A stretch of 40,086 nucleotides of DNA from an uncultured Pelagibacteraceae bacterium (GCA_902595745.1 CACJRE010000007.1:1-40086); one strand, 5' to 3'; counted from the stretch's first letter, positions 19,073 to 31,531 are shown. The notes: generated by a model not told the origin, from the sequence alone. Numbers and translations: made by a program.

Positions 19073-22000
19073 TTACTGATTTGCGGGAGTTTCTACGGCT
19101 TCAGAGGTTTCTAATTTATCTTGTTCAGCAATAAAATTATTATCATCTTCAAGTGCTTTTTTGTTCCATTTATTTTTAATGCTACCAGTACCAGCTGGAA
19201 CTAATCTACCAACAATAACGTTCTCTTTTAGACCATTTAATGGGTCAACTTTCCCTTTAATTGCTGCATCAGTTAAAACTCTTGTTGTTTCTTGGAATGA
19301 AGCCGCTGAAATAAACGACTCAGTTTGTAAAGAGGCTTTAGTAATACCCATTAATACACGTTCACCAACAGCAGGTGTTTTACCTTCTGCCACCAATTTT
19401 TCATTAGTGTTATCAAATTTTATTCTATCGATAACTTCACCAGGTAAATAACTAGAGTCACCTGAAACTTTTACTTCAACTTTTTTAAGCATTTGTCTTA
19501 AAATAGTTTCAATATGTTTGTCGTTAATAATTACACCTTGTAATCTGTATACTTCTTGTACTTGGTTTACAAAATACTCTGTTAATTCTTTTATTCCTAA
19601 TACCCTTAAAATATCATGCGGTAATGGTTGTCCATCAAGTAAGTATTCTCCTTTTTGTATTCTTTCTCCTGGATTAAAGTTAATGTGTTTTCCTTTTGGA
19701 ATTAAATAATTTGAAGGTTCAGCCCCATCTTCAGGAACGATAGATACTCTTTGTTTTCCTCTGACCTCTTTGCCAAATACTACTTGTCCATCATTTTCAG
19801 CAATAATCGCACTATCTTTTGCTTTTCTTGCTTCAAATAATTCAGCAACTCTCGGTAGACCTCCAGTAATATCTTTAGTTTTAGTAGTTTCTTTTGGAAG
19901 TCTTGCGATAACATCTCCAGCAAAAACTTTTTGACCATCTTTAATTGAAAGAATTGAATCAGGTACAAGATAATATCTCGCTTCATTATCATCGGCTTTT
20001 TTAATTACATTACCTTTTTCATCTCTTAAAGTAATTCTAGGTTTTAAATCAGTACTTTTTGACTGTGCTCTCCAGTCAATAACTGATTTAGAAGATATTC
20101 CTGTAGCATCATCTGTAGTTTCTTGGATTGAAACTCCATCAATTAAATCAACAAAACTTGCTGTACCACTTTTTTCAGCTATCACAGGAGTTGTATATGG
20201 ATCCCACTCACAAATTTTAGTATTAGCTTTAATCTTATCTCCATTATTGAAAAATAATTTTGATCCATAAGCTACTTTATAAACTGCAACCTGAACTCCA
20301 TTATCGTCCTCTATAGACAATTGAGTATTTCTACCCATTACAATTAAATTTTTCTTTGAGTCTTCTAAAATATTAGAATTTAAAATTTTAAGAGTTCCCT
20401 CATTTTTACTCACAATTTGAGAATCTTGTTTTACAGATGCTGTACCACCGACGTGGAAAGTTCTCATAGTCAACTGAGTTCCAGGTTCACCAATTGATTG
20501 AGCAGAAATCATACCAATCGCTTCTCCAACGTGGACCATTTTTCCTCTTGATAAATCTCTTCCATAACAGGTAGCACAAACACCTTCTTTTGAACTACAT
20601 GTCATTACAGAGTAAACTTTAATTGATTTAACTCCTGCTGCATCTATTAAATCGCAACCAGCTTCATCAATCATTTTAGATTTTTTAATCACAACTTCAC
20701 CTGTAAGAGGGTTTTTAACATCAGCTGCAGCAACTCTTCCTAATGCTCTTTCTGATAAACTTACAACAACATTTCCACCTTCTAATATTTCTGAAAGTTC
20801 AATGAACCCTGGATCTTCACATTGAACTTTTGTAATTGTTAAGTCTTGTGCTACATCACAAAGTCTTCTTGTTAAATAACCTGAACTTGCTGTTTTAAGG
20901 GCAGTATCAGCAAGACCTTTTCTAGCGCCGTGAGTAGAATTAAAATATTCTAAAGCTGTTAAACCTTCTTTAAAATTTGAAATAATAGGACTTTCAATAA
21001 TTTCGCCTGAAGGTTTCGCTATCAAACCTCTCATACCAGCAAGCTGTTTCATTTGCGCAGCTGAACCTCTAGCTCCACTATCAGCCATCATATATACTGA
21101 ATTAATTTTTAAACCTTCTGGAGTTTTTTCAGTAGCAGAAATTCCTTTCATCATTTCACCAGCAACTTTATCAGTACATTTTGACCAGGCATCAACTACT
21201 TTATTATATTTCTCACCTCTTGTAATTAGTCCTTCAGAATATTGATTTTCATAATCTGCAATTAATCCTTTTGTGTCTTCAATTAATTGAGTTTTATTCT
21301 CTGGAATTACTAGATCATCTTTTCCAAATGAGATACCAGCTTTAAACGCGTGTTTGAAACCTAAGTCTTTCAACCTATCACAAAATATAACTGTTGTTTT
21401 TTGTCCACAAAACCTAAATACAACATCGATAATTTCCGAAACTGTTTTTTTGGGTAATAATCTGTCGACTAAAGAAAATTTAATATTACTGTTTTTTGGT
21501 AATAAGTTCGCTAATAAAAATCTTCCAGCTGTTGATGTGTATTTTTCATATTTTTTATTTCCATTTTCATCAACTGTTTCAATTCTTGATATAATTGTGC
21601 TGTGAACTTTAATTTGTTCTGAAGCTAAAGCAAATTCTATAGCATCAACATCTACGAAATATCCTGCTGGTTTGTCAGTAAGTGGTTCTTGAGATAAGTA
21701 ATAAATACCTAAAATCATATCCTGACTTGGAACAATTATTGGTTTCCCATTTGATGGTGATAAAATATTATTTGTTGAAAGCATTAATATTCTAGCTTCT
21801 AATTGAGCTTCCAAACTTAATGGAACGTGAACAGCCATTTGGTCACCATCAAAGTCAGCGTTAAAAGCAGCACATGTTAAAGGATGTAATTCAATTGCAT
21901 CGCCTTCTATAAGTTTAGGTTCAAATGCTTGAACACCTAATCTATGAAGTGTTGGAGCTCTGTTTAATATAACAGGATGCTCTCTTACAATTAGTTCTAA

Positions 22001-23245
22001 TGCATCCCAAACAGCATTTGTTTCTTTTTCAACTAATTTTTTAGCTTGTTTAATTGTAGATGCTAATCCAAGTTTATTCAATCTAGCATATAAGAATGGC
22101 TTGAATAATTCTAAAGCCATTTTTTTTGGTAAACCACACTCGTGAAGTTTTAAGTCAGGACCAACAACAATTACAGATCTACCTGAATAATCAACCCTTT
22201 TACCTAGTAAGTTTTGTCTGAATCTACCTTGCTTACCTTTTAGCATTTCTGCCAAAGACTTAAGAGGTCTCTTACCAGTTCCGGTTATTACTCTGCCTCT
22301 TCTACCATTGTCAAATAATGCATCGACAGATTCTTGAAGCATTCTTTTTTCATTTCTAACAATAATATCTGGAGCTTTTAGGTCCATTAATCTTTTTAAT
22401 CTATTATTTCTGTTAATTACTCTTCTATAGAGATCATTTAAATCTGAAGTAGCAAATCTACCACCGTCTAGTGGCACTAGTGGTCTTAATTCTGGTGGAA
22501 TTACTGGTACAACAGTTAAAATCATCCATTCCGGTTTTTGACCTGTTTCAATAAATGACTCTACTAATTTTAATCTTTTAATTGCTCTTTCTTCGTTAAC
22601 TTTTGATTTTGTTTCTTTGATAAAACTAACAAGATTTTTACGCTCTAATTCAAGATCTAAATTTTTTAGCATTTCAAGTACGGCTTCAGCACCGATACCA
22701 GCCGTAAATGACTCCTCACCGAATTCATCTTGGTATTTTGCTAATTCTTCTTCATTAAGAAGTTGGTTTTTTTGTAATCCAGTTAAACCAGGCTCGATTA
22801 CGATAAAGTTTTCAAAATATAAAACTCTTTCAATTTCTTTAAGTTTCATATCAACCGCCAAAGCTATTCTGCTAGGTAAAGATTTTAAAAACCAAATGTG
22901 AGCAACCGGTGTAGCTAAGTTAATGTGACCCATTCTTTCTCTACGGACATTAGATTTTGTTACTTCAACTCCACATTTTTCACAGATAATACCTCTAAAT
23001 TTCATTCGTTTATATTTTCCACACAAACACTCATAATCTTTAATTGGTCCAAAAATTCTTGCACAAAATAAACCATCTTTTTCAGGTCTGAATGTTCTGT
23101 AATTTATCGTTTCCGGTTTTTTAATTTCACCAAAAGTCCAAGATTTAATTTTTTCAGGACTTGCTAAAGAAATTTTTATGCTATTAAAATTTTGAGCTTC
23201 AGAAATTTCGGTATTTTTAAATAGATCTGTTAGTTCTTTTTTCAT
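19073..23245 (-). CDS. rpoC: RNA polymerase beta' subunit
   Basis: Catalytic subunit of RNA polymerase, 1390 aa. The N-terminal zinc site is [20 protein letters not shown] (about residues 74-93). The catalytic Mg2+ motif is [12 protein letters not shown] (about 463-474), after [20 protein letters not shown] and [17 protein letters not shown]. The second zinc cluster is near [19 protein letters not shown]. Trigger-loop and bridge-helix regions follow, including [18 protein letters not shown]. It lies 2 nt after rpoB. The C-terminal ~20 residues are acidic and low in complexity. Confidence 0.98.
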   Translation of the reverse strand: MKKELTDLFKNTEISEAQNFNSIKISLASPEKIKSWTFGEIKKPETINYRTFRPEKDGLFCARIFGPIKDYECLCGKYKRMKFRGIICEKCGVEVTKSNVRRERMGHINLATPVAHIWFLKSLPSRIALAVDMKLKEIERVLYFENFIVIEPGLTGLQKNQLLNEEELAKYQDEFGEESFTAGIGAEAVLEMLKNLDLELERKNLVSFIKETKSKVNEERAIKRLKLVESFIETGQKPEWMILTVVPVIPPELRPLVPLDGGRFATSDLNDLYRRVINRNNRLKRLMDLKAPDIIVRNEKRMLQESVDALFDNGRRGRVITGTGKRPLKSLAEMLKGKQGRFRQNLLGKRVDYSGRSVIVVGPDLKLHECGLPKKMALELFKPFLYARLNKLGLASTIKQAKKLVEKETNAVWDALELIVREHPVILNRAPTLHRLGVQAFEPKLIEGDAIELHPLTCAAFNADFDGDQMAVHVPLSLEAQLEARILMLSTNNILSPSNGKPIIVPSQDMILGIYYLSQEPLTDKPAGYFVDVDAIEFALASEQIKVHSTIISRIETVDENGNKKYEKYTSTAGRFLLANLLPKNSNIKFSLVDRLLPKKTVSEIIDVVFRFCGQKTTVIFCDRLKDLGFKHAFKAGISFGKDDLVIPENKTQLIEDTKGLIADYENQYSEGLITRGEKYNKVVDAWSKCTDKVAGEMMKGISATEKTPEGLKINSVYMMADSGARGSAAQMKQLAGMRGLIAKPSGEIIESPIISNFKEGLTALEYFNSTHGARKGLADTALKTASSGYLTRRLCDVAQDLTITKVQCEDPGFIELSEILEGGNVVVSLSERALGRVAAADVKNPLTGEVVIKKSKMIDEAGCDLIDAAGVKSIKVYSVMTCSSKEGVCATCYGRDLSRGKMVHVGEAIGMISAQSIGEPGTQLTMRTFHVGGTASVKQDSQIVSKNEGTLKILNSNILEDSKKNLIVMGRNTQLSIEDDNGVQVAVYKVAYGSKLFFNNGDKIKANTKICEWDPYTTPVIAEKSGTASFVDLIDGVSIQETTDDATGISSKSVIDWRAQSKSTDLKPRITLRDEKGNVIKKADDNEARYYLVPDSILSIKDGQKVFAGDVIARLPKETTKTKDITGGLPRVAELFEARKAKDSAIIAENDGQVVFGKEVRGKQRVSIVPEDGAEPSNYLIPKGKHINFNPGERIQKGEYLLDGQPLPHDILRVLGIKELTEYFVNQVQEVYRLQGVIINDKHIETILRQMLKKVEVKVSGDSSYLPGEVIDRIKFDNTNEKLVAEGKTPAVGERVLMGITKASLQTESFISAASFQETTRVLTDAAIKGKVDPLNGLKENVIVGRLVPAGTGSIKNKWNKKALEDDNNFIAEQDKLETSEAVETPANQ

Positions 23246-23247
23246 TT

Positions 23248-26200
23248 TTAATTAAGCTCCACGTTTAGTGCTAATGATTTAATTTCCTTAACTAGAACGT
23301 TAAATGACTCAGGAATACCTGACTCAAAATTTTCTTCACCTTTAACTATAGTTTCGTAAACTTTAACTCTACCTGCAACATCGTCTGATTTTACAGTTAA
23401 TATTTCTTGAAGTGTGTATGATGCTCCATAAGCTTCTAAAGCCCAAACTTCCATTTCACCAAATCTTTGTCCACCTAATTGAGCCTTACCACCTAATGGC
23501 TGTTGCGTTACTAAACTATAAGGTCCTGTTGATCTTGCGTGAATTTTATCCTCTACTAAGTGGTGAAGCTTAAGCATATAGATTATTCCAACAGTTACAG
23601 GTCTATCAAATTTTTCACCTGTTCTACCATCCCATAAATATGTTTGTCCTGATCCTGGTAAGTTAGCAAGTTCTAACATTTCAGTTACATTTTTTTCTTT
23701 AGCCCCATCAAATACTGGAGTTGATATTGCTATACCATTTTGTAAATTTTCACATAAATCTTTGAATTCTGGTTTTGATAGTTTTTCAACTTTTTCTTTG
23801 AAAATTTCTTCACCATAAACGGATTTTAAAAATTTTGATATTTTTTCAGTTTTTTCAATTTTTTTATTATTTTCATTAACTAGTTTCTTAACTTCTTCAC
23901 CGAATTCTTTACATGCCCATCCTAAGTGAGTTTCTAAAATTTGGCCAACGTTCATACGACTTGGCACACCAAGGGGATTTAGAACAATATCTACTGGTCT
24001 ACCATCTTCTCTGTATGGCATATCCTCAACAGGAACAATTTTACTAACAACACCTTTGTTACCATGTCTTCCAGACATTTTATCACCTGGTCTTAGTCTT
24101 CTTTTAATTGCAACAAAAACTTTAACCATTTTCATCACGCTTGGTAATAAATCATCACCACTTCTAATTTTTAAAACTTTATCTTCAAATCTTTCGGTAA
24201 TGTCTTGTTTTGCTTTGTTATACTGATCTTTAAGTTGAGCTAAAGTTGCTTCATCATTAACGTTACCCACTGATATTTTAAATACATCATTAACAGATAG
24301 CTTGTCTATTGTTTCAAAATCTAATTTAGTACCTTCAGCTAAATCCTTAACTTTTTTAGTTAAAGAAGATCCTGATAAAAATTGAGATGCTCTTTGCTTA
24401 ATACTTCTCTCTAAAATTTCTTCTTCAACAATTTTATCTTGTTGTACCTGTTCAATTTCGGCTCTTTCAATTGTAATTGATCTTTCATCTTTTTCTATAC
24501 CATGTCTATTGAATACTCTTACATCAACAACAGTTCCACTGCTACCTCTAGACATCCTTAAAGAAGTATCTGTAACATCAATTGCTTTTTCACCAAAAAT
24601 TGATCTTAATAGTTTTTCCTCAGGTCCTGATGCTGAGTCACCTTTAGGGGTTACTTTTCCAACTAAAATATCACCTGCATTAACTTCCGCTCCAATATAA
24701 ACAATACCAGACTCGTCAAGGTTTTTTAACGCCTCTTCATTAACATTTGGAATATCTCTTGTAATATCTTCTTCACCTAATTTTGTATCTCTTGCCATTA
24801 TTTCATATTCAACAATATGGACTGATGTAAACACATCATCTGTTACGCATCTTTCAGAGATCAAAATAGAATCCTCAAAATTATAGCCTTGCCACGGCAT
24901 GAATGCTACCGTTACGTTTTTACCTAAAGCTAACTCACCTAATTTAGTAGATGGTCCATCAGCAATAATATCTCCAGATTTAACCTTGTCTCCAACTCTA
25001 ACCAATGGCTTTTGGTTAATGCAAGTGTTTTGGTTTGACCTTTTAAATTTTTGTAAATTGTAAATATCAACACCAGATTTGGAAAAATCAGTCTCTTCAG
25101 TTGCTTTAATTACAATTCTTTTACCATCAATTTTATCAACAATTCCGTCTCGTTTTGCAACAATCGTTACACCAGAATCTAAAGCTACATCACTTTCGAT
25201 ACCTGTTCCAACTAAAGGTGACTCAGGTTTTAGTAATGGAACGGCCTGTCTCATCATGTTAGACCCCATTAATGCTCTATTTGCATCATCGTTTTCTAAG
25301 AAAGGTATTAATGAAGCTGCAACTGAAACAAGTTGCTTAGGAGATACATCGATATAATCAATAGTATCAGGTTTAGCTAAAAGGAAATTTAAATTTTGTC
25401 TACAAGAAACTAATTCCTCAACTATTTTTCCATTTTTATCTAATTTTGTATTTGCTTGAGCAATAGTGAATTTAGTTTCTTCCATTGCTGATAAATATTC
25501 AACATTATCTTGAACAACACCGTCTTTAACTTTTTTATACGGACTTTCGATAAAGCCGTACTTATTGATCTTTGCATAAGTAGAGAGACTGTTAATTAAA
25601 CCAATATTTGGTCCTTCGGGAGTTTCAATCGGACATATTCTTCCATAATGAGTAGGGTGAACGTCACGCACTTCAAAGCCAGCTCTTTCTCTAGTTAAAC
25701 CACCAGGTCCTAATGCTGAAACTCTTCTTTTATGAGTAATTTCAGATAGAGGATTTGTTTGATCCATAAATTGTGAAAGTTGTGAGCTTGCAAAAAAGTC
25801 TTTAAGAGAAACAGTTAATGGTTTTGCATTAATCAAATCTTGAGGCATTGCTGACTCAACATCTAAAGTAGTCATTTTTTCTTTAATAGCTCTTTCCATT
25901 CTATAAACGCCAATACGAGCTTGATTTTCGACTAACTCACCTACAGAACGAACTCTTCTGTTTCCTAAATGGTCAATATCATCAACTTCATCTTTACCAT
26001 CTCTTAAATCTAACATTTTATGAACGATAGCTATAATGTCATCATTTCTTAAGATTGTAATTTTATCTGAACATTCTTGGTTTAATCTAGAGTTCATTTT
26101 AACTCTGCCAACATCAGAAAGATCATATCGGTCAGAACTAAAAAATAGATTATTGAAAATTTGAGTAGCTATTTCTATAGTTGGTGGCTCTCCAGGTCTA

Positions 26201-27333
26201 AGCATTTTATAGATTTCTGTAATAGCTTCATCTTTTGAATTGTTTTTATCATTTAAAATAGTAGTTAATAAATAAGGTCCTTTATTGATAGAATTTGTTA
26301 CAGATATTTGTAATGAATGGATGTTTGCATCAAGTATTTGTTGGATTACAGTATCATTAAGTTCTGTACCAATTGAAAAAGTACCCTCTTCTTCATCACT
26401 TACTTTAACATCTCTATGTAGAAATTTTCCAAATAAAGATTCTCTTGAAACTAAAATATCTTTTAGTCCATCGTTTGCTAATTTTTTTGCACTTAAAAAA
26501 TTAATTTTATCACCTAACTTTATTACTACTTCACCAGTTTTTGCATCGATTACTTCCTCTGAAAAGTTTTTAGCTTTATAATTTTCTGGATTAAATTTTG
26601 TTTTCCATTTTTCAGTTTTAGGATCATAAGTATATTGTTCGTTAGCATAAAACTCATCTGCCATTTCTGCTTTTGAATATCCTAAAGCTAATAATAATGT
26701 AGAAGCAAAAATTTTCTTTTTTCTATCAATTTTAAAATATAAAAAATCTTTAACGTCATATTCAAAATCTAACCAAGAGCCTCTGTTTGGGATAACTCTA
26801 CAATTAAATAAAAGTTTTCCACTTGCATGCGTTTTTCCTTTGTCATGATCAAAAAATACACCAGGACTTCTGTGCATTTGATTTACAACAACTCTTTGAA
26901 CACCATTAGTTATGAAGGTACCACTGTTAGTCATCATGGGAACTTCTCCCATATAAACTTCTTGCTCTTTAGCAGATAAAATATCTTTAGTATTATTTTC
27001 TTGATCTATTTCGTAAACAACTAATCTCAAAGTACATTTAAGAGCAGATGAATAAGTCAATCCTCTAGTAATACATTCTTCAACATCAAATTTTGGTTTA
27101 TCCAATCTGTAAGAAACATATTCTAATGTTGCTTTGTCATTTAAATCTTCAATTGGAAATATGCTTTTAAAAACTCTGTCAAAACCCTTTGTTAGCTCTG
27201 TTTCAGAATAAAATTCAGTTAGTTCTTTGTATGAATTTTTTTGTACTTCGATTAGATTTGGAATAGATAAACTTTCTTTTAGTTTACCAAAACTTTTTCT
27301 TATATTTTTCTTTTCAGTAAAAGATAATTGCAT
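23248..27333 (-). CDS. rpoB: RNA polymerase beta subunit
   Basis: Catalytic subunit of RNA polymerase, 1361 aa. The rifampicin pocket reads [20 protein letters not shown] then [11 protein letters not shown], with the Asp, His and Ser positions that give drug sensitivity intact. Also visible are [52 protein letters not shown] and a C-terminal [20 protein letters not shown]. It is preceded by a hairpin 11 nt upstream of its ATG and followed by rpoC after 2 nt. Confidence 0.98.
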   Translation of the reverse strand: MQLSFTEKKNIRKSFGKLKESLSIPNLIEVQKNSYKELTEFYSETELTKGFDRVFKSIFPIEDLNDKATLEYVSYRLDKPKFDVEECITRGLTYSSALKCTLRLVVYEIDQENNTKDILSAKEQEVYMGEVPMMTNSGTFITNGVQRVVVNQMHRSPGVFFDHDKGKTHASGKLLFNCRVIPNRGSWLDFEYDVKDFLYFKIDRKKKIFASTLLLALGYSKAEMADEFYANEQYTYDPKTEKWKTKFNPENYKAKNFSEEVIDAKTGEVVIKLGDKINFLSAKKLANDGLKDILVSRESLFGKFLHRDVKVSDEEEGTFSIGTELNDTVIQQILDANIHSLQISVTNSINKGPYLLTTILNDKNNSKDEAITEIYKMLRPGEPPTIEIATQIFNNLFFSSDRYDLSDVGRVKMNSRLNQECSDKITILRNDDIIAIVHKMLDLRDGKDEVDDIDHLGNRRVRSVGELVENQARIGVYRMERAIKEKMTTLDVESAMPQDLINAKPLTVSLKDFFASSQLSQFMDQTNPLSEITHKRRVSALGPGGLTRERAGFEVRDVHPTHYGRICPIETPEGPNIGLINSLSTYAKINKYGFIESPYKKVKDGVVQDNVEYLSAMEETKFTIAQANTKLDKNGKIVEELVSCRQNLNFLLAKPDTIDYIDVSPKQLVSVAASLIPFLENDDANRALMGSNMMRQAVPLLKPESPLVGTGIESDVALDSGVTIVAKRDGIVDKIDGKRIVIKATEETDFSKSGVDIYNLQKFKRSNQNTCINQKPLVRVGDKVKSGDIIADGPSTKLGELALGKNVTVAFMPWQGYNFEDSILISERCVTDDVFTSVHIVEYEIMARDTKLGEEDITRDIPNVNEEALKNLDESGIVYIGAEVNAGDILVGKVTPKGDSASGPEEKLLRSIFGEKAIDVTDTSLRMSRGSSGTVVDVRVFNRHGIEKDERSITIERAEIEQVQQDKIVEEEILERSIKQRASQFLSGSSLTKKVKDLAEGTKLDFETIDKLSVNDVFKISVGNVNDEATLAQLKDQYNKAKQDITERFEDKVLKIRSGDDLLPSVMKMVKVFVAIKRRLRPGDKMSGRHGNKGVVSKIVPVEDMPYREDGRPVDIVLNPLGVPSRMNVGQILETHLGWACKEFGEEVKKLVNENNKKIEKTEKISKFLKSVYGEEIFKEKVEKLSKPEFKDLCENLQNGIAISTPVFDGAKEKNVTEMLELANLPGSGQTYLWDGRTGEKFDRPVTVGIIYMLKLHHLVEDKIHARSTGPYSLVTQQPLGGKAQLGGQRFGEMEVWALEAYGASYTLQEILTVKSDDVAGRVKVYETIVKGEENFESGIPESFNVLVKEIKSLALNVELN

Positions 27334-27344
27334 TTATGTTTAAT

Positions 27345-27370
27345 GATACTGATTAAAAATAATCAGTATC
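27345..27370 (-). promoter_or_regulatory. Perfect hairpin between rplL and rpoB
   Basis: A 10-bp perfect inverted repeat, GATACTGATT / AATCAGTATC, with a 6-nt loop lies in the 56-bp gap between the rplL stop and the rpoB ATG, ending 11 nt before that ATG. It is not followed by a U-tract on the minus strand, so it is a poor intrinsic terminator. E. coli has an attenuator and an RNase III site at the same place. By analogy this stem may set the RpoB to L7/L12 ratio through processing, partial attenuation or reduced rpoB initiation. Confidence 0.6.
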
Positions 27371-27389
27371 CGAATTCTTTCTTATTAAT

Positions 27390-27755
27390 TTATTTAAGTT
27401 CTACTTTTGCGCCTGCAGCTTCTAACTTAGCTTTGATCTCTTCCGCTTCTTTTTTTGGAACACCAGATTTAACTTCTTTTGGTGCACCTTCTACAAGATC
27501 TTTAGCTTCTTTTAGTCCCAGTGAAGTCGCTGCTCTAACTTCTTTAATAACGTTAATTTTTTTCTCACCTGCTGATACAAGCATAATTGTAAAATCATCT
27601 TTATCTTCTGCTGGAGCCGCACCACCTGCTGCTGCTGGAGCTGCTGCTGCCATTGGAGTTACACCCCATTTTTCTTCTAATTGTTTTGACAACTCTGCTG
27701 CTTCTGCAACTGTCAAACTTGATAGGTCTTCTATAATTTTGTTTAAGTCAGGCAT
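27390..27755 (-). CDS. rplL: 50S ribosomal protein bL12 (L7/L12)
   Basis: Stalk protein that recruits translational GTPases, present in multiple dimers per ribosome. N-terminal dimerisation helix ([20 protein letters not shown]), Ala/Gly-rich hinge (about residues 36-48) and the C-terminal domain [20 protein letters not shown], then [20 protein letters not shown]. 121 aa. It lies 3 nt after rplJ. The GC-richer Ala codons of the hinge make it stand out in base composition. Confidence 0.98.
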   Translation of the reverse strand: MPDLNKIIEDLSSLTVAEAAELSKQLEEKWGVTPMAAAAPAAAGGAAPAEDKDDFTIMLVSAGEKKINVIKEVRAATSLGLKEAKDLVEGAPKEVKSGVPKKEAEEIKAKLEAAGAKVELK

Positions 27756-27758
27756 AAT

Positions 27759-28280
27759 TTACTCTTTGGGTTGTGTTTCAGAATTTTCTGCCGACAAATT
27801 ACTCATTTTTTCTGAGTATGCAAGCAAAATACTTACTAATTTGGATGCTGGAGCATTTAAAATACCAACAATATTCGCTCTAGCCTCATCTAAAGTTGGT
27901 AAACTAGCTACATTTTGGACTCCAGCCTGATCTAAGACCTCGTTATCCATAATTCCACCAATTAACTTAAGATTTTCATTATCTTTTGCGAATTTTGATA
28001 GAATCCTTGCTGACATTATAGCATCCTCGCCAAATGCAACTGCAGTAGGCCCAGTAAATAAATCTGATAAGTCCTTACACTTAGTTTTTTCTAAAGCTAG
28101 TTTTGTTATTCTGTTTTTTGTAATTTTGAAAATTATTCCATGCTCTCTCATTTGAGCTCTTAACTCATCTAGTTGAGTCATTGTTAAACCTTGATAATGA
28201 GTAACCATTACAGCTTTGCTGTTCTCAAACTGTGTGGTCATTTCTGAAATATAATTCTTTTTTTGTTCTTTAGTTAACAT
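27759..28280 (-). CDS. rplJ: 50S ribosomal protein uL10
   Basis: Stalk base that anchors L7/L12 dimers. N-terminal rRNA-binding region with KAVMVTHYQGLTMTQLDELR, FKITKNRITKLALE, LFTGPTAVAFGEDA, and a C-terminal helix (LVSILLAYSEKMSNL) that in the family binds L12. 173 aa. It follows rplA by only 2 nt, so there is no L10-type leader of the kind that regulates the operon in enteric bacteria. Confidence 0.97.
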   Translation of the reverse strand: MLTKEQKKNYISEMTTQFENSKAVMVTHYQGLTMTQLDELRAQMREHGIIFKITKNRITKLALEKTKCKDLSDLFTGPTAVAFGEDAIMSARILSKFAKDNENLKLIGGIMDNEVLDQAGVQNVASLPTLDEARANIVGILNAPASKLVSILLAYSEKMSNLSAENSETQPKE

Positions 28281-28282
28281 GA

Positions 28283-28972
28283 CTATATCGACTTTCCTAA
28301 TTTGACTTTATACGAAACTCCCATTGATGAAGTAACAAAAGTATTTTTAATTAAATCACCTTTTAGAGTATTATTGGATTTCTCTTTTTCTAATGCATCA
28401 ATGATTGCGTGAAAATTTTTTAACAATTGATCATCATGAAAAGATTTTTTTCCGATGCTAACACCAATGTTTCCATCTTTATCATTTCTAATTTCAACTT
28501 GACCTGATTTAGCATTAGTAACAGCTTCTTTTATATTCTCAGAAACTGAACCAAGTTTTGGATTAGGCATTAATCCCTTTGGACCTAAAACTTTACCCAA
28601 TTTAGAAAGTTTAATCATCATTCCAGGTGTACAGATTAATTTTTCAAAGTTTAATTCACCACCTTTAATTTTTTCAACAAATTCATCACTGCCAACAATA
28701 TCTGCACCTGCATCTTTTGCTTCTTGTGCTTTATTATCTTCACAAACAACAGCAACTTTTACTTTTTTTCCAGTTCCACCAGGTAAGTTAACAACAGTTC
28801 TTATATTTACTTCACTTTTCTTTTGCTTGTTATTAATTTGGAAACTTAGATCTAGAGACTCATCAAATTTAGTTGTACAATTTTTTTTAACTTCAGGTAA
28901 TAATTTCTCGATAACCTCAGCATCAAGATCTTTTGTTTTTTCAGGTAATTTTTTATATCTTTTTGATGGCAT
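28283..28972 (-). CDS. rplA: 50S ribosomal protein uL1
   Basis: L1-stalk protein that guides deacylated tRNA out of the E site and in many bacteria represses its own operon. Motifs include VVNLPGGTGKKVKVAVVCED, GADIVGSDEFVEKIKGGELN, CTPGMMIKLSKLGKVLGPKG, LMPNPKLGSVSENI and the C-terminal FVTSSMGVSYKV. 229 aa. Overlaps the rplK stop by 1 nt. Confidence 0.98.
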   Translation of the reverse strand: MPSKRYKKLPEKTKDLDAEVIEKLLPEVKKNCTTKFDESLDLSFQINNKQKKSEVNIRTVVNLPGGTGKKVKVAVVCEDNKAQEAKDAGADIVGSDEFVEKIKGGELNFEKLICTPGMMIKLSKLGKVLGPKGLMPNPKLGSVSENIKEAVTNAKSGQVEIRNDKDGNIGVSIGKKSFHDDQLLKNFHAIIDALEKEKSNNTLKGDLIKNTFVTSSMGVSYKVKLGKSI

Positions 28973-29397
28973 TACTCTTTCACCTCAATACCCATTGATC
29001 TGGCAGAGCCAGCTATGATTTTTACAGCTTCATCTAAATCATGAGCATTTAAATCATTCATTTTTTGGTTTGCTATATCTTCAAGTTGTTTTTTTGAAAT
29101 TGACGCAACAATATTTCTACCTGGTTCTTTAGAACCACCCTTTAGTTTTACTGCTTCTTTAATAAAGAAAGATGCTGGTGGAGATTTAATTTTAAAATCA
29201 AATTTTTTATCTTTATAGACTGTAATTTCTACTGGAACAGGTTTACCAGCCATTGATTTGGTCTTGTCATTAAAAGCTTTACAAAATTCCATTATGTTTA
29301 CACCTCGTTGACCTAATGCAGGACCAACAGGGGGTGCTGGGTTTGCTTGACCACCTTTAATTTGTAACTTTATAAATCCACTAATTTCTTTTGCCAT
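28972..29397 (-). CDS. rplK: 50S ribosomal protein uL11
   Basis: GTPase-associated-centre protein, binder of thiostrepton with 23S rRNA and needed for the RelA response. [20 protein letters not shown] and [20 protein letters not shown] form the diagnostic N-terminal block; the C domain has [10 protein letters not shown]. 141 aa. Start overlaps the nusG stop by 1 nt. Confidence 0.98.
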   Translation of the reverse strand: MAKEISGFIKLQIKGGQANPAPPVGPALGQRGVNIMEFCKAFNDKTKSMAGKPVPVEITVYKDKKFDFKIKSPPASFFIKEAVKLKGGSKEPGRNIVASISKKQLEDIANQKMNDLNAHDLDEAVKIIAGSARSMGIEVKE

Positions 29398-29927
29398 TAA
29401 CTTACTTTCTCAACTTGGTTATATTCTAAATCTACTGGTGTTGGACGTCCAAATATAGAAACTGAGACCTTAAGTCTAGACTTTTCTTCATCAATATCTT
29501 CCACCATTCCACTGAATGATGCAAAAGGACCATCAACAACCTGAACTTTTTCACCAACGCTGTACTCTATACCAGATTTTGGCTGAGCCACACCATCTTT
29601 TATTTGTCCTAAAATCTTTTCGATTTCTTTATCAGAAACTGGTACTGGAATTCCTTTAGAGCCTAAAAAACCACTAACTCTCTTTATATTTTTAATCATG
29701 TGATATATATTATTGTCCATTTCACTCTTTATTAAAACGTATCCTGGAAAATATTTCTTTTTACGTTGAATTCTTTTACCTCTTTTAACCTCAGTTACAT
29801 CATGAGTTGGAACAATTATTTCTTCAAATTTTTCTGCAATTTTAGCCTTATCAGCCTCTTCTTTTATTAATCCAGCTACTTTATTTTCAAAACTTGAATG
29901 AGATTGAACAATGTACCAATTTTTCAT
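29397..29927 (-). CDS. nusG: Transcription termination/antitermination protein NusG
   Basis: Binds the clamp of RNA polymerase and links it to Rho or to the ribosome through uS10. The NGN domain begins [20 protein letters not shown] and has [20 protein letters not shown]. The C-terminal KOW domain has [20 protein letters not shown]. 176 aa. It overlaps secE by 1 nt. Confidence 0.97.
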   Translation of the reverse strand: MKNWYIVQSHSSFENKVAGLIKEEADKAKIAEKFEEIIVPTHDVTEVKRGKRIQRKKKYFPGYVLIKSEMDNNIYHMIKNIKRVSGFLGSKGIPVPVSDKEIEKILGQIKDGVAQPKSGIEYSVGEKVQVVDGPFASFSGMVEDIDEEKSRLKVSVSIFGRPTPVDLEYNQVEKVS

Positions 29928-30118
29928 TAAATACTCACCTTAAGTAGTAATTCTAGAAAAAACTTTAAAACTTGATCTAAAAGAAGAAAAAATAAAGACA
30001 TTACTACAGCCATTGCAAAAACCATCAAAGCACCTTGTAAAGTCTCTTTCCAAGTAGGCCATGTTATTTTAAATGCCTCTTGTTTTACTTCCTGAATAAA
30101 TTTCATCGGGTTTTTCAT
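29927..30118 (-). CDS. secE: Preprotein translocase subunit SecE
   Basis: Clamp subunit of the SecYEG channel in the inner membrane. The 63-aa protein is the short single-membrane-span form: an amphipathic N-terminal helix with VKQEAFKITWPTWKETLQGA (family WPtrkEt) and one transmembrane helix (about residues 31-60). It follows tRNA-Trp by 16 bp and precedes nusG in the conserved order. Confidence 0.95.
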   Translation of the reverse strand: MKNPMKFIQEVKQEAFKITWPTWKETLQGALMVFAMAVVMSLFFLLLDQVLKFFLELLLKVSI

Positions 30119-30134
30119 AATTTCTAGCTCTAAT

Positions 30135-30210
30135 TGGCAGGAGCGGAGGGACTCGAACCCTCAGCCTCCGGTTTTGGAGACCGGCGCTCTACCAATTGAG
30201 CTACACTCCT
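30135..30210 (-). tRNA. trnW: tRNA-Trp (CCA anticodon)
   Basis: Complete 76-nt cloverleaf with encoded CCA, lying between tuf and secE. The acceptor stem AGGAGTG pairs with CGCTCCT (one G-U pair). The anticodon loop reads CTCCAAA, giving anticodon CCA, and the T-loop TTCGAGT is canonical. Its position inside the protein-coding operon means it must be cut out of the primary transcript. Confidence 0.97.
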
Positions 30211-30220
30211 ATTTATAGAG

Positions 30221-31411
30221 TTACTCTATAATTTTTGTTACTACTCCTGCTCCAACAGTTCTTCCACCTTCTCTAATAGCAAAGTTTAATTGTTCTGCCA
30301 TTGCGATCGGTGTAATCAACTTAACAGTAAATTTAGCATCATCACCTGGCATAACCATTTCTGTACCAGCTGGTAACTCTACTTCTCCTGTTACGTCTGT
30401 TGTTCTAAAGTAAAACTGTGGTCTGTATTTAGTAAAGAAAGGTGTATGTCTTCCACCCTCATCTTTTTTAAGTACATAAGCCTGAGCTTCAAATTTAGTG
30501 TGTGGAGTAATTGAACCAGGCTTACAAAGAACTTGACCTCTTTCAATGTCAGATCTTTCAATACCTCTCAATAAAATTCCTACGTTATCACCAGCTTCAC
30601 CAGAGTCTAAAAGTTTTCTAAACATTTCAACACCAGTACAAACTGATTTTTTAGTTTCTTTGATACCAACTATTTCAACTTCTTCACCAGTTTTAATCAC
30701 ACCTGATTCAATTCTACCAGTTGCAACTGTTCCTCTTCCTGAAATTGAAAATACATCCTCAACAGGCATCAAGAATGGTTTATCAACATCTCTAGCTGGT
30801 TGTGGAATATGTTCATCAACAGCTTTCATCAATTCCATGATTGAATTTTTTCCAATTTCATCATCTCTTTTTTCAACTGCTGCTAAAGCTGAACCTTTAA
30901 TAATTGGAGTTTTATCTCCAGGATATTTGTATGAAGTTAAAAGTTCTCTTATTTCTTCTTCAACAAGTTCAATCATATCTTTGTCATCAACTTGATCTAC
31001 TTTATTTAAGTAAACAACAATCGCCGGAATACCAACTTGTCTTCCTAAAAGAATGTGCTCTCTTGTTTGTGGCATTGGACCATCAGCAGCGTTAACTACC
31101 AAGATAGCTCCGTCCATTTGTGCAGCACCTGTAATCATGTTTTTAACATAGTCGGCGTGACCTGGACAATCTACGTGAGCGTAATGTCTTTTTTCTGTTT
31201 CATATTCAACGTGAGCAGTTGAAATTGTTATTCCTCTTTCTTTTTCTTCAGGAGCTTTATCGATTTGATCGTAAGCTACTGCTGCTGCTCCACCTGCTTC
31301 TGCTAAAGTGATTGTGATAGCTGCAGTAAGAGTTGTTTTACCATGATCGACATGACCAATAGTCCCAATGTTACAGTGGGGTTTACTTCTAACAAACTTT
31401 TCTTTTGACAT
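30221..31411 (-). CDS. tuf: Translation elongation factor Tu
   Basis: GTPase that delivers aminoacyl-tRNA to the ribosome. G1 [14 protein letters not shown], the switch-I region [14 protein letters not shown]3 [13 protein letters not shown] and G4 NKVDQVDD are all present, followed by domains II and III ending in [19 protein letters not shown]. 396 aa. A GAGGT ribosome-binding site lies 8-12 nt before the ATG. tuf sits between two tRNA genes instead of after fusA. This is the only tuf in the window. Confidence 0.99.
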   Translation of the reverse strand: MSKEKFVRSKPHCNIGTIGHVDHGKTTLTAAITITLAEAGGAAAVAYDQIDKAPEEKERGITISTAHVEYETEKRHYAHVDCPGHADYVKNMITGAAQMDGAILVVNAADGPMPQTREHILLGRQVGIPAIVVYLNKVDQVDDKDMIELVEEEIRELLTSYKYPGDKTPIIKGSALAAVEKRDDEIGKNSIMELMKAVDEHIPQPARDVDKPFLMPVEDVFSISGRGTVATGRIESGVIKTGEEVEIVGIKETKKSVCTGVEMFRKLLDSGEAGDNVGILLRGIERSDIERGQVLCKPGSITPHTKFEAQAYVLKKDEGGRHTPFFTKYRPQFYFRTTDVTGEVELPAGTEMVMPGDDAKFTVKLITPIAMAEQLNFAIREGGRTVGAGVVTKIIE

Positions 31412-31457
31412 TACTTTTTTACCTCAGTTTTTGTTTTCATTAATAATTTTTTTTTCT

Positions 31458-31531
31458 TGGAGCGGGTAAAGGGAATCGAACCCTTACATCCAGCTTGGAA
31501 GGCTAGCGTTCTACCATTGAACTACACCCGC
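31458..31531 (-). tRNA. trnG: tRNA-Gly (UCC anticodon)
   Basis: Complete 74-nt tRNA with encoded CCA. The acceptor GCGGGTG pairs with TACCCGC, allowing a G-U pair. The anticodon loop CTTCCAA gives TCC. It lies 46 bp upstream of tuf and downstream of tRNA-Tyr on the same strand, so it is probably part of the same transcript. Confidence 0.96.

Noticed and set aside
27345-27370. rplL-rpoB hairpin as a full intrinsic terminator
   Set aside because: No U-run follows on the minus strand, and rpoBC would lose their only evident promoter.
27328-27930. Plus-strand 200-aa open frame antisense to rplL/rplJ
   Set aside because: It lies opposite two certain ribosomal genes and its Ser/Ala-rich composition is what the reverse complement of the L7/L12 hinge codons would give.
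30546-30995. Plus-strand 149-aa open frame antisense to tuf
   Set aside because: Shadow of the strongly biased codons of tuf; no recognisable domain and no start context.
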